From assembly GCF_030409755.1 (NCBI RefSeq), contig NZ_JAUFQE010000002.1, forward strand, positions 434,001-498,000: a DNA stretch of 64,000 nt. Reading direction: 5' to 3'. Positions 54,033 to 62,963 of this stretch are shown here, in pieces. Position 1 is the stretch's first letter. The number at the start of each line of letters is the position of its first letter. The DNA is from Vibrio lentus. Lineage in GTDB: Bacteria > Pseudomonadota > Gammaproteobacteria > Enterobacterales > Vibrionaceae. The notes under the pieces were generated by a model. It was given only the letters and a program-made list of their open reading frames with translations. It made no database searches and had not been told where the DNA came from. The translations under genes and the position numbers were made by a program.

Positions 54033-54460
54033 GTTTTATGTATTAACCGCCAATCAATACACAGCATGCACTCTGCTGACGCCGCCTTCTGATTAGTAAA
54101 ACCCATAATGCTCACTGTCGATCCAATACGTTAAATGAATAATTAAAAAACGGGTCAGATATGCTTGTAATTTTCTCGTGGGTAATTGAACAGAATGATT
54201 AATAGCCTTTAATTTGGGTTAAATATTAATTTGTTATTAACGATGGATAGGGATAACTATTAAATCGACAATCTTTTTCTATTATCCCTATTGTTTTTGA
54301 GGTGTTGTCTGTTCTAGATATAAAACAGACTCAATTAAGATCTTTAATATTCATAAAACCAATCATTGCTTTAATCTAGATCACAAATATCAATAAGCAC
54401 TGTGTTGCATATTTTGTTTCTGGGTTATTTTCCTGACGCCATCATAAAGGAAAAATAATA
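54033..54460. other. AT-rich intergenic region
   Basis: This 428-base stretch carries no gene. It includes a CRP-like site (54370-54385) in the upstream region of the next gene, whose ribosome site is AAAGGAAAAA. Confidence 0.55.
54370..54385. promoter_or_regulatory. CRP-like site upstream of the 54461 gene
   Basis: TTTAATCTAGATCACA matches TGTGATCTAGATCACA at 14 of 16 positions and lies 76 bases before the ATG, a usual place for activation. Confidence 0.6.
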
Positions 54461-55117
54461 ATGAAAAAAACAATAGCTCTAGTGTCTGTAACTGCTTGCC
54501 TAAGTCCATTTGCTTTTGCTGATAATAGTAACGTTATCACAGGTGAATCACCTGAAGGTGTCTACGTTCAATACCAATCAACTAACCAAGTTAACGAGTC
54601 GATGAAGCAAGAGGGTTTTGCACTGCATCGCTGTGGTATCAATACGCTTCGTAATGATATTCAAGTTAATCAAGGTTCAGATGTTCCTCACAGTCAGATC
54701 CAGTGTGTGTATTCAAAACCGGGTCAATCAACGAGTGATGAATCTGAATTGCTCTATTGGCACTTGAACATTCTTTACAGCGTGGAGAATGAGAACTTCA
54801 TTGCTGAGAGTGAATTTGCTGAGCGTTATACCAGCGAGATCTATACCCATAGCCCTGAATATCTTCTAGACATTGGCCCAAATTATTACCGTCAGCGCTC
54901 GGAAGTTGAAGCTTTGGGAATGAAGGTAGGCGAATGTAACCTACAAAAAATCTATTACTTTAGTGCACCTACGGAAGAGTCATACTTGTCAGATATAGCA
55001 TCTTGCCCTGTATATAAGGCCGACGGTGAGCTTTCTGGTAATATTACAGTGGAAATTAATCATACCCCGGCTAATTTAGGTTACAGCGAGCGTCTTGTTA
55101 GTTTTCATGCAATTTAA
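54461..55117 (+). CDS. Secreted protein of unknown function
   Basis: A 218-residue protein with a signal peptide (ending FAFADNS near residue 21). The mature part is polar, with four Cys (HRCGIN, IQCVYS, GECNLQ and ASCPVY), perhaps two disulfides. No known domain is recognised. A CRP-like site stands upstream, so it may be made under carbon limitation. Monocistronic, with a palindromic terminator behind it. Confidence 0.65.
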   Translation: MKKTIALVSVTACLSPFAFADNSNVITGESPEGVYVQYQSTNQVNESMKQEGFALHRCGINTLRNDIQVNQGSDVPHSQIQCVYSKPGQSTSDESELLYWHLNILYSVENENFIAESEFAERYTSEIYTHSPEYLLDIGPNYYRQRSEVEALGMKVGECNLQKIYYFSAPTEESYLSDIASCPVYKADGELSGNITVEINHTPANLGYSERLVSFHAI

Positions 55118-55227
55118 TAAATGATTTTATAGTTAATAATATAAAAGTTTGAATTGCCTTAGAATACATATTGGAATTAGCGTTTATTCGCATACGCTAA
55201 TTAAGCTAAGTCACATCTAATTGTGAA

Positions 55228-55256
55228 AAAGGGTTGGTATTAATACCAACCCTTTA
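55228..55256. terminator. Palindromic terminator between convergent genes
   Basis: AAAGGGTTGGTATT and its exact complement form a 28-base palindrome built on the Vibrio-common TTGGTAT/ATACCAA motif. It lies between the secreted protein and iutA genes, which converge. Confidence 0.8.
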
Positions 55257-55280
55257 ATTATATTTTTGATGAGTATTCAG

Positions 55281-57437
55281 TTAGAACTTAACTTGGTAGT
55301 TTACGTTGTAAGTTCGGCCGCGACCTTTGTAGTCATACGCTGCTGAATCGTAATGTGACGAGTAGACGATTTGAGCACGTTGACCCCAAATGGTGGTGTA
55401 GTCTTTGTTCAATAGGTTTTGAATACCGAAACCTAAGCTACCGACAGGAAGTTGGTAAGTTCCGACCAAATCAAACACGGTGTAGCCGTTTAGTTCATTT
55501 TGATCGTCGTCTTCATAATCAAACATGGTCTGGCTTTGTACTTTGATAGAAAGGTCTGTGTCATACCAACCAGCCCAAGCATTGGCTTTTGAAGTGCTGG
55601 CTTCGCCCGCTGTAAAGTCTTTCCAACCGTCATCGCCTTTCACTTCTGAAATCACGTAGTGACCTGATGCGCCTATTTGAATGTTCTCATGCACCCAGTA
55701 AGATGCCATCGCTTCTAAACCGTAGACTCGCTTTTTATCGTCGATTTCTTCGATAAGCAGTGTGTTTTTGTCGTATTTCACTGACTTGTCAGACTGCGAA
55801 TAGTACGCCGCTGTTTGCAGGTTTAGGTCTCCAGTATCAAGGCGGTAACCCAGCTCGAAGCTGTTGGTTTTGATACCAGACATTTTCGAGTCGTTCACGT
55901 TAATACTGTCGTTAAGTTGCCAGTGATCGCCAACCAATGTGTAGTCGCCTTGTCCGTAGTATTTCGCCGGATCTGCAAGATCGAAACCTTGAGAGAAGTT
56001 AGCCCATACTTGAGACTCATTGGTCAGATGGTAGATCGTACCTAAGTTGAATAAACCAACGGTGTAATCGGTCTCGCCACCAGGAACGGCATCGGCTGAT
56101 GTACCATTGCCCGCTGCAATGCTCTTTTGCTGGCTGTAACCGACGAAGTCGTCAATCTTGTTCGACATGTACTGGTAGCGGAAACCACCTTCTACGGTCC
56201 AATCATTGGTTAGCGCATAGTCGGCTTGAATAAAGCTCGCGATTGAGCTGACTTTAACGCCAGCATAGCGACCCACTTGTGCGTAAGTCTTGTTGATCAA
56301 GTTACCCGAATTATTAGCAATGGTTGGATCGTAAAGTGCTTGGTTACTATCAAGTTGGTCTTGATATGCATCGATACCGTAAACAATGTTGAATTTATTG
56401 AAGCTCTTAGCCAATGCCGCTTTTAAAGAGATAACATCGGTGATCTGTTGACCAGAAGATTGGAAATAAGGTGTATAGGTTTGGTCTTCTTTGCGATACG
56501 AAGCTTCAGCAATCAGTTGGTGGCCTAAGAACTGCTCATCCACATAAGAGGCACTTAGCATAATGCGTTCAGTACCGTGTTCGCGGTCAGAATCAAACCC
56601 TTTGCGGACGTCTACGAAGTCACGCCCAACAATGTATAGGCCATAAGGCGAGTCTTGTTGGCTATCGTAATATTGTGCTAGGAAGTTCAGTTTCTTGGTT
56701 TCTGACAGGTTAACGCCAACAGTCGTTAGGAAATCGACTGTCTTGTTGAATTGAAGTGAACCTTGCGAAATATCAGGGGTAACAATATCGCCATCGGCGT
56801 CGAAGAAACCTTGTGTCTCGGTGTAAACCACTGAAGAACGAGCTTGCACGGTTTCATTACCACCAGAGATAGATTGACCGATTTTGTAATCGAAATCTTC
56901 ACCTGAATTGAAGCCCGATGAACCACCCACAAAGGATTCAAACTCCAGTTCTTCACTTTGAGCTTTCTTGGTGATGATATTGATGACACCACCTGAAGCG
57001 CCTGCACCGTAGACAGAGGTCGCGCCCGATAACACTTCGATGCGGTCAATGTTAAATGGGTCAATAGAATCTAGATGACGACTGATTTGACGAGAAGACT
57101 GCAGCGAAACGCCATCAATCATTACAAGCATCTTACGGCCGCGAAGGTTTTGGCCGTAGTTGGTGCGAGCACCACTGCTTACGTCTAGCGAAGGAATGGT
57201 TGCTGACAGGATCTCTCCAAGAGATTTACCACCACGATATTCTTGCTCGATTTGGTCAGAATCGATATACCACACCGTTCCTGGGATATCGCTGATCGCT
57301 TTAGGGGTGCGGCTAGAGACGACCACCATTTTTTCTTCACTTGTATATTCTTGCGCTTGGGCTGTAAACACTGTGCTCGCTGCGACAATCGCTAGGGCTA
57401 CGGTGGAAAGCTTGAAACTTCCTTTTTCGGTTTTCAT
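55281..57437 (-). CDS. iutA: TonB-dependent ferric aerobactin-type receptor
   Basis: A 718-residue outer membrane siderophore receptor with signal peptide (to about residue 28), TonB-box-like EEKMVVVSS, plug domain (NYGQNLRGRKMLVMIDGVSLQ, IDPFNIDRIEVLSGATSVYG) and a 22-strand barrel. The C-terminus, NLLNKDYTTIWGQRAQ then DYKGRGRTY, closely follows E. coli IutA along its whole length, so ferric aerobactin is the probable ligand. ATG at 57437 was preferred over 57512. A Fur-like box lies about 270 bases upstream. The uptake genes fhuBDC follow beyond the GntR gene. Confidence 0.9.
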   Translation of the reverse strand: MKTEKGSFKLSTVALAIVAASTVFTAQAQEYTSEEKMVVVSSRTPKAISDIPGTVWYIDSDQIEQEYRGGKSLGEILSATIPSLDVSSGARTNYGQNLRGRKMLVMIDGVSLQSSRQISRHLDSIDPFNIDRIEVLSGATSVYGAGASGGVINIITKKAQSEELEFESFVGGSSGFNSGEDFDYKIGQSISGGNETVQARSSVVYTETQGFFDADGDIVTPDISQGSLQFNKTVDFLTTVGVNLSETKKLNFLAQYYDSQQDSPYGLYIVGRDFVDVRKGFDSDREHGTERIMLSASYVDEQFLGHQLIAEASYRKEDQTYTPYFQSSGQQITDVISLKAALAKSFNKFNIVYGIDAYQDQLDSNQALYDPTIANNSGNLINKTYAQVGRYAGVKVSSIASFIQADYALTNDWTVEGGFRYQYMSNKIDDFVGYSQQKSIAAGNGTSADAVPGGETDYTVGLFNLGTIYHLTNESQVWANFSQGFDLADPAKYYGQGDYTLVGDHWQLNDSINVNDSKMSGIKTNSFELGYRLDTGDLNLQTAAYYSQSDKSVKYDKNTLLIEEIDDKKRVYGLEAMASYWVHENIQIGASGHYVISEVKGDDGWKDFTAGEASTSKANAWAGWYDTDLSIKVQSQTMFDYEDDDQNELNGYTVFDLVGTYQLPVGSLGFGIQNLLNKDYTTIWGQRAQIVYSSHYDSAAYDYKGRGRTYNVNYQVKF

Positions 57438-57955
57438 TTTGTTCTCAATCTTGATCAATAAAAGGCGGCACAAAGACTCATATTTGTGCGATGGCTTTGT
57501 TGTTATAAGCAAATAAGTGTTCGTTTTTATCTATCGGCAATAAAAATGAAGCGTCTTAAATTAGAAAGTTGTTCAACCTTGGTGACTTTGCTTATCACCT
57601 CAAAGTCATTCATCTCGATATCTTCCGAGATTGCATGTTTTGTCGTTTCAGTGGTCAACTCAACATTAATCAAAGTACGAACTGTAATCGTTATACTTAT
57701 CAATTCTAAATAAGAATCATTATTATTGTGTTTTTGTTGCGAAAATACAATATTGAAATGCAATTTTATTTTATAGATTTGAAATTAGTGGTTGATGGCT
57801 TGGTGTTGCACGGTGAAAAGAGGGCTTATGGAGTGTGGTTTTTGGTCGTCATCTTGCTGGTGGAATGCAATGGGGCATAGGTATAGGGTTTGATAGATAG
57901 GGTAGAGAGATGATGAAGTAGTGAGCGGGGCAGCGGTTGTTGTCTGCCCCAGTGA
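57438..57955. other. Long iutA upstream region
   Basis: A 518-base region between iutA and the GntR gene (both leftward). It holds the Fur-like box at 57706-57724, leaving an unusually long leader before iutA. A 78-codon frame on the minus strand (57527-57763) overlaps the Fur-like site and is not called. Confidence 0.5.
57706..57724. promoter_or_regulatory. Fur-like box upstream of iutA
   Basis: This 19-mer matches the Fur consensus at 13 of 19 positions, with the right half AATCATTAT intact. Iron-repressed expression of iutA is expected. Confidence 0.6.
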
Positions 57956-58912
57956 TTAACTGTTTTTTGCCATGATGCTATCAATCAAACTTTTTTGCTG
58001 AGCTTGAGATACATTCATGACGTCGTTGTAGGTGCGCTTCATTACGCGAATGTCGTTCTCTAATAGTTCAGCCAACTGAGTGGATGCGGTTTGATTATCA
58101 CCTTTTAGTACTAACTCAATGATCGCAAGACGACGCTGACACGATTTAGTGACCGAGGATTGAATGTGCATTGAGACTAGATCGGTCGCTTTACGGAGGC
58201 GATTGTGTTGCTGCATGGTAGCCAGCAAAAAGCGATTTCCCGAACACGCCGCAAGTTGCTCGTGAAACTCGGCACTGAGTGCAAAGAGTTGACTCGCAGT
58301 GACTGATTCTGGCGTAGCAATGGCTTGTACATGGTTATCGCGGCAGCTTTCCATCACAGTGTTATCCAATGCCCATGTGGGTTCAAGTAAACCTGCTGGT
58401 TCAAAAATTAGTCGACATCGATAACTTTCAGTGTGTCTTTCTAGGGTGTTCAACACGCCATCAAGTTGCCATTTATAGCCCGGACTGCGGCGAAAAATAC
58501 CGTCATTTTCTAATAAGCGAAGGACTGCTTGCATCTCACCACGATTCACATCGTAACGTTCTTGCAGTTCCTTCTCGGAAAAGGAACTGCCGAGCTCGCT
58601 AAAAAACAGATCCATCAAAACACGGAGATATAATTGCTCTTGTTGAGACTGTTTATTGCTATCCTGGCCTGCAATTTCGATATCTGAGGCGTCGGTTTGC
58701 AACACCGAACCCTTGTAAGGAACAACTTTAGTTATACCTTGAGTCGATAGGTGCTTTAACACCGCGCGAATGGGTGTTCTGGATACTTCGAATTGTTGAG
58801 CTAGCGACGATTCGTTCAGGCTGCTGCCCGCTTTAGCATCCTCAGATTTTAGGCGAGTGATCACTTTAAACAGTAAATCTTGTTGGAGCTTTGTAATTGT
58901 AGTTATGTCCAT
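57956..58912 (-). CDS. GntR-family regulator with two winged helices and an FCD-like domain
   Basis: A 318-residue regulator. The first winged helix (residues 2-68: LNESSLAQQFEVSRTPIRAVL) is followed by a second, similar one (about 90-150: FSEKELQERYDVNRGEMQAVL), then a helical FCD-type ligand domain (FEPAGLLEPTWALDN to the end). Two winged helices in one GntR chain are not usual. It lies between iutA and fhuBDC in the same direction, so it is probably a local regulator of ferric siderophore uptake. ATG at 58912 is used; TTG at 58921 is an alternative. Confidence 0.82.
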   Translation of the reverse strand: MDITTITKLQQDLLFKVITRLKSEDAKAGSSLNESSLAQQFEVSRTPIRAVLKHLSTQGITKVVPYKGSVLQTDASDIEIAGQDSNKQSQQEQLYLRVLMDLFFSELGSSFSEKELQERYDVNRGEMQAVLRLLENDGIFRRSPGYKWQLDGVLNTLERHTESYRCRLIFEPAGLLEPTWALDNTVMESCRDNHVQAIATPESVTASQLFALSAEFHEQLAACSGNRFLLATMQQHNRLRKATDLVSMHIQSSVTKSCQRRLAIIELVLKGDNQTASTQLAELLENDIRVMKRTYNDVMNVSQAQQKSLIDSIMAKNS

Positions 58913-59116
58913 GAGGCTCAAAAAGTGTGTTTATGCTTGATCCTATGGTAAACAGAAAAGCAGGTGAATACCATGTATTGTGTTTTTGCGGCCAAAAGAC
59001 AATGCTGATAAGTTTGTTGGCAAGCGTGTTAATGGGTGAGCGAAAAGCGAGCTCCGCTTAAAGCACTGGCTTCAAACGGGGATTTCAAACGGAGAAAGTG
59101 ACTTCTCCGTATATGC

Positions 59117-61114
59117 CTATTTTCTCATTAGATAGAGGAAGTAACCGCCACCGAGCAGAGACGCCAATAACCCTGCTGGGAATTGCCATGGGAACCACAA
59201 AGTACGACCAATCCAATCGGCAGCCACCATAATAATCGCGCCCAACAATGCTGCTGTGAGCATCTGAGGGATAACGCGATACTGGTGAAGCGAGCGAGCC
59301 ATGTGCGGTGCTAATAATCCGATAAAGCTCAGTGGGCCAATAACAATCGTACAAAGCGTCGTTAGCGCGGCAACCAACAGAAGCAACGCCAAGCGAACCA
59401 AGGTCGTGTTCATACCGAGGCTACTTGTGGTGACGTCACCCAAGTTAATGAGCTCTATCCAACGATTCAGTGACAGTGCCACAGCGCCAACGATAGCAAC
59501 ACCAATCGCGAGTAACATCACGTCTTGATTGGCGACTAAGTAGGTAGAGCCAGAAAGCCAAGTGAGCAGGGACGTAGCATTCTCGTTCCCAGAACTCATC
59601 GCAATGCGTAGCAAAGCGTCGAGCCCCGCACTTAGCGCGATACCTGTTAACAAGGTTTGAGTGGGAGCGAAATTGTGTTTCCTACCCATAAACCAAACCA
59701 ATGCCGTCACCGACGTTGCGCCTAGCGTGCCGAGCAGCATTTGCTCTTCTCGCCCAACAGCCGTGCCAAAGAGCGTGCCGAGAACAAGTGCAAGCGCGGC
59801 GCCTGAGCTGATTCCCAAAACTTCAGGGCTCGCCATCGGGTTATTTGAGATTCGCTGAATAATGGTGCCGGCAAACGCGAGCCCAACTCCCGCTAATAAT
59901 GCAACCAACACACGTGGTAAACGTAATTCGAACAGTGATTGGTGGAATTCGACACTCCAACCGAACTGGTTTTTACCAAACGTAAGAGCAACAGTACAAA
60001 TGACAACGAGTAGAAGGAACATGGTCACCAGCACTTTACGCGTATCGACTAACTTGTAGCACTCGACGTGTTCACTACGGTTTTTTAAGTCGGATTGCAG
60101 TTTGGTACGTTGCAGTAACCACAATAGGAAGGGAGCACCAAGCAGAGCCGTCATCGCTCCGGTTGGCAGTAATTCGCCACCGACTCCTGAGAATGGCTGA
60201 ATCACTAAATCGACAATCAGCAAGATCAAGCTACCAACCAAACCACTGACCAGAATCTGTTTTGTAAGAGTTCTAACGCCCATCAGTCTAGCGATGGCGG
60301 GAGCGACGATTCCAACAAATCCAATCAAGCCAACCTCACTGACTACCGCGGCAGTAATAAAGATCGCCAGTGATAAGCAAAGCAGTTTGATTTGTTTGAT
60401 GTTTACGCCAAGTGAAGTCGCGACATTGTCGCCAAATTGCAGCGCAGACAACGGTCGCTGAAATACCAGTAGTAATAGCGTAGGGATAGAGACTAAAGGA
60501 ATGAGAACCTGAACACTTGACCAGTCGTTTTGATTCAGTACACCTGCACCCCACACAAAAATACTGGTGAGTTGTTGTTCATGCAACATGAGCAACATGG
60601 TATTGAGTGAGCCCAAAAATAGGCTAACAACCATACCTGCGAGTACCATGTGCAGCGGTGAAAATCCTCGTGCAGAACTTAAGGCAAAGACCAAGCCTGT
60701 AGCAAGGCAACCTCCGATGAAAGCTGGGATGAAACCGGGAATGGCAAGGTTGGCAGGAATTAACAAGATCCCCAAAACCATACCCAGTTCAGCACCCGCA
60801 GCAACACCAAGCGTGGTGGGTGAGGCTATCGGGTTACGTAACACAAACTGCATCACACACCCAGCAACCGCAAGCGCGAATCCACAAATCAGTGCAACGG
60901 TGAGCCGAGGTAAATACGTTAGGTGGGTAATTAAGTGTTGATAGTTTGAAGGATCAAAATGGAAAAGCGTATCCCAGATGAGCCCAACCCCTTGTGAATA
61001 TGGAGCGGTTATTTGCAGAAGTACGCTGATCAGCAAAACAACAGCGATCGATAGCACTGCTGTTTTGATATTGATTCGTTCAGTGACGGTTTTTTCGAGC
61101 TTGATGGTAGCCAT
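59117..61114 (-). CDS. fhuB: Ferric hydroxamate ABC transporter permease (double FecCD)
   Basis: A 665-residue permease made of two fused FecCD halves (residues 1-330 and 340-665), the same layout as E. coli FhuB (660). Each half has the GSGxx-type coupling loops (for example ANPIASPTTLGVAAGAELG and NNPMASPEVLGISSGAALA). It moves ferric hydroxamates through the inner membrane. Its ATG overlaps the fhuD stop codon by one base (TAATG), so the genes are translationally coupled. Confidence 0.93.
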   Translation of the reverse strand: MATIKLEKTVTERINIKTAVLSIAVVLLISVLLQITAPYSQGVGLIWDTLFHFDPSNYQHLITHLTYLPRLTVALICGFALAVAGCVMQFVLRNPIASPTTLGVAAGAELGMVLGILLIPANLAIPGFIPAFIGGCLATGLVFALSSARGFSPLHMVLAGMVVSLFLGSLNTMLLMLHEQQLTSIFVWGAGVLNQNDWSSVQVLIPLVSIPTLLLLVFQRPLSALQFGDNVATSLGVNIKQIKLLCLSLAIFITAAVVSEVGLIGFVGIVAPAIARLMGVRTLTKQILVSGLVGSLILLIVDLVIQPFSGVGGELLPTGAMTALLGAPFLLWLLQRTKLQSDLKNRSEHVECYKLVDTRKVLVTMFLLLVVICTVALTFGKNQFGWSVEFHQSLFELRLPRVLVALLAGVGLAFAGTIIQRISNNPMASPEVLGISSGAALALVLGTLFGTAVGREEQMLLGTLGATSVTALVWFMGRKHNFAPTQTLLTGIALSAGLDALLRIAMSSGNENATSLLTWLSGSTYLVANQDVMLLAIGVAIVGAVALSLNRWIELINLGDVTTSSLGMNTTLVRLALLLLVAALTTLCTIVIGPLSFIGLLAPHMARSLHQYRVIPQMLTAALLGAIIMVAADWIGRTLWFPWQFPAGLLASLLGGGYFLYLMRK

Positions 61115-62025
61115 TATTCTTGGGTTAGTAATTCTGTAATGTGGTCACTAAATCTTTGAGCGGCAATAAGTCCACCAAAGGTCCAAATACTAGGAAGTTC
61201 GTAAACTGAATCTGTACGTGTAAATTCCATCACTTGCCAAAGAGGAGATAGAGTCAGTTGTTTTCGCTCTTCTTCTTGAAGAGGGCCAAATAGCATGACA
61301 TTGGTTTTTTGGTGCTCAGCGAGTCTTTCCGTTCCTACCGTACTGAAGCCCCATAGGTTAGTTTGCTCTTGCCAGTCATTTTTCAGCCCCATCTTGTTGA
61401 TGGTCGCTTGCGCAAGTGAACCTTGGCTGTGGATTCGTAATGTTTTGTCGTTAATGAAGCGAGCGAATATCAGCGGTTTCTCTGAGTTACCCGCCGCACG
61501 CACTTTTTCGCCGTTTTCACGGAGTCGCGTGTTTGTTTCTGCAATTACTTGTTGAGCGCGTTGTTCTCGGTCGAACAACTTCCCTAAAGACAGAGTAATT
61601 GACGTTGCAGATTCGTATGGCTGCTTCTTTTTACTGTAGATACTGAAAACCAATACCGGAGCGATTTTGTTTAGCTGATGGTAAGCCGCCGACATATGTT
61701 CACTGATTAAAATGACATCGGGTTTGAGTTCGGTCAGCAATTCAAGGTTCGGTTCACGTCGAGAGCCTACATCGGTCACGTTTGAATTCAGTTCGGGTTT
61801 CACTACCCATTGTTGATAGCCTTTGGCGTCTGCAATACCCTCTAGTTCAACACCTAGGCTTAACACGGTTTCTGTAAGAGCCCAGTCTAGTGCCACTACT
61901 TTTTTCGGCGTCGTATCGAAAGAGACGATGCCCATTTCGTGTGTGATTTCTAAAGCATGGGCACTCTTTATTGCAAGAGCATTAAAAGCGAATAATGTGC
62001 ACAGTAGTGTTATGAACGTTTTCAC
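61114..62025 (-). CDS. fhuD: Periplasmic ferric hydroxamate binding protein
   Basis: A 303-residue substrate-binding protein with a signal peptide (ending AHALEI at about residue 25) and the helix-backbone FhuD fold: VVALDWALTETVLSLGV, then ELKPDVILISEHMSAAYHQL. It hands ferric hydroxamates to FhuB. It lies between fhuC and fhuB in one operon, and the overlap with fhuB is tight. Confidence 0.9.
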   Translation of the reverse strand: MKTFITLLCTLFAFNALAIKSAHALEITHEMGIVSFDTTPKKVVALDWALTETVLSLGVELEGIADAKGYQQWVVKPELNSNVTDVGSRREPNLELLTELKPDVILISEHMSAAYHQLNKIAPVLVFSIYSKKKQPYESATSITLSLGKLFDREQRAQQVIAETNTRLRENGEKVRAAGNSEKPLIFARFINDKTLRIHSQGSLAQATINKMGLKNDWQEQTNLWGFSTVGTERLAEHQKTNVMLFGPLQEEERKQLTLSPLWQVMEFTRTDSVYELPSIWTFGGLIAAQRFSDHITELLTQE

Positions 62026-62043
62026 AACCGATTCCTTTTGTAT

Positions 62044-62811
62044 TTAAGGGATGTAACTAATAGGTTGCCCTGTTTCAGGGTGTTTAAAGAGCGCCAGTTC
62101 CATGCCGTAGATCTGCATCAGCGTCTCAGGCGTCATCAACTCTTTCGGTGGGCCTGAAGCGATGACTTTTCCGGAATGAAGCGCAATCAAATGGTCACTG
62201 AATTTGGCAGCCATGTTGACATCATGCAGGACCATAATAACGGTTAACCCTAACGTCTGGTTGAGTTCCCTGATCAAGGCAAGCAATTCATGTTGATGTG
62301 CGACATCGAGTGCAGAGGTTGGCTCATCAAGCAAAATGCATTGGCTTTGTTGAGCGAGCAGCATCGCGACCCAAGCTCTTTGTCTTTCACCACCAGACAA
62401 TGTGGCAACAAATCGATCTGAAAAGGCGTTCAAACCAACTTTCTCAATCGCTTCGTCTACTATGGCGTAGTCGTTACGGCTGTACCGTCCAAATGCGCCT
62501 TTCCACGGATAACGACCAAAGCAAACCAGTTCACGAACTGTCACACCATCAGTAATCGGGGGATGTTGAGGAAGGTAAGCAACTTGGTGTGCAAATTCGA
62601 GATTGCTATACGATGAAAGCAACTGCTGGTCGAAGAAAACGTCGCCTTCAGAGGGGGTGTTTTGTCTACTCAACAGTTTAATCAGTGTCGATTTCCCACA
62701 TCCATTATGACCCAACAAAGTGGTGATCTTTTTAGGTTCAAACGTTAAGTTGGTAGGGGAAAGAATCGTCTTACCGTCGATTTCGAACGAGGCATTGGTA
62801 AGTTTGTACAT
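62044..62811 (-). CDS. fhuC: Ferric hydroxamate ABC transporter ATPase
   Basis: A 255-residue ABC ATPase with Walker A GHNGCGKSTL, signature LSGGERQRAW, Walker B CILLDEPTSALD and the switch His in MVLHDVN. It drives FhuB. It leads the fhuCDB operon 18 bases before fhuD. A Fur-like box lies 57-75 bases upstream. Confidence 0.93.
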   Translation of the reverse strand: MYKLTNASFEIDGKTILSPTNLTFEPKKITTLLGHNGCGKSTLIKLLSRQNTPSEGDVFFDQQLLSSYSNLEFAHQVAYLPQHPPITDGVTVRELVCFGRYPWKGAFGRYSRNDYAIVDEAIEKVGLNAFSDRFVATLSGGERQRAWVAMLLAQQSQCILLDEPTSALDVAHQHELLALIRELNQTLGLTVIMVLHDVNMAAKFSDHLIALHSGKVIASGPPKELMTPETLMQIYGMELALFKHPETGQPISYIP

Positions 62812-62867
62812 AATGCAATATAGAGTTGAGTTATAGGCTACTAGCCGCTAATGTAACATAATGAAAC

Positions 62868-62886
62868 TCAAATGATAATGATTCTC
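62868..62886. promoter_or_regulatory. Fur-like box between fhuC and the MFS gene
   Basis: The sequence contains AATGATAATGATT, 12 of 13 bases of the Fur core, and 14 of 19 overall. A weaker ATCAT-N5-ATGAT element lies close by (62902-62916). The site could control both fhuCDB and the divergent MFS gene. Confidence 0.62.
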
Positions 62887-62963
62887 CAAATCAATCAATT
62901 TATCATTATTTATGATATTTCCCATTATTCAGCATTCCAACTTTTTCTAGCGCCTTCGATATT

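Noticed and set aside
57527..57763. 78-codon minus-strand ORF upstream of iutA
   Set aside because: Covers the Fur-like site and lies in the expected leader; low-complexity composition.
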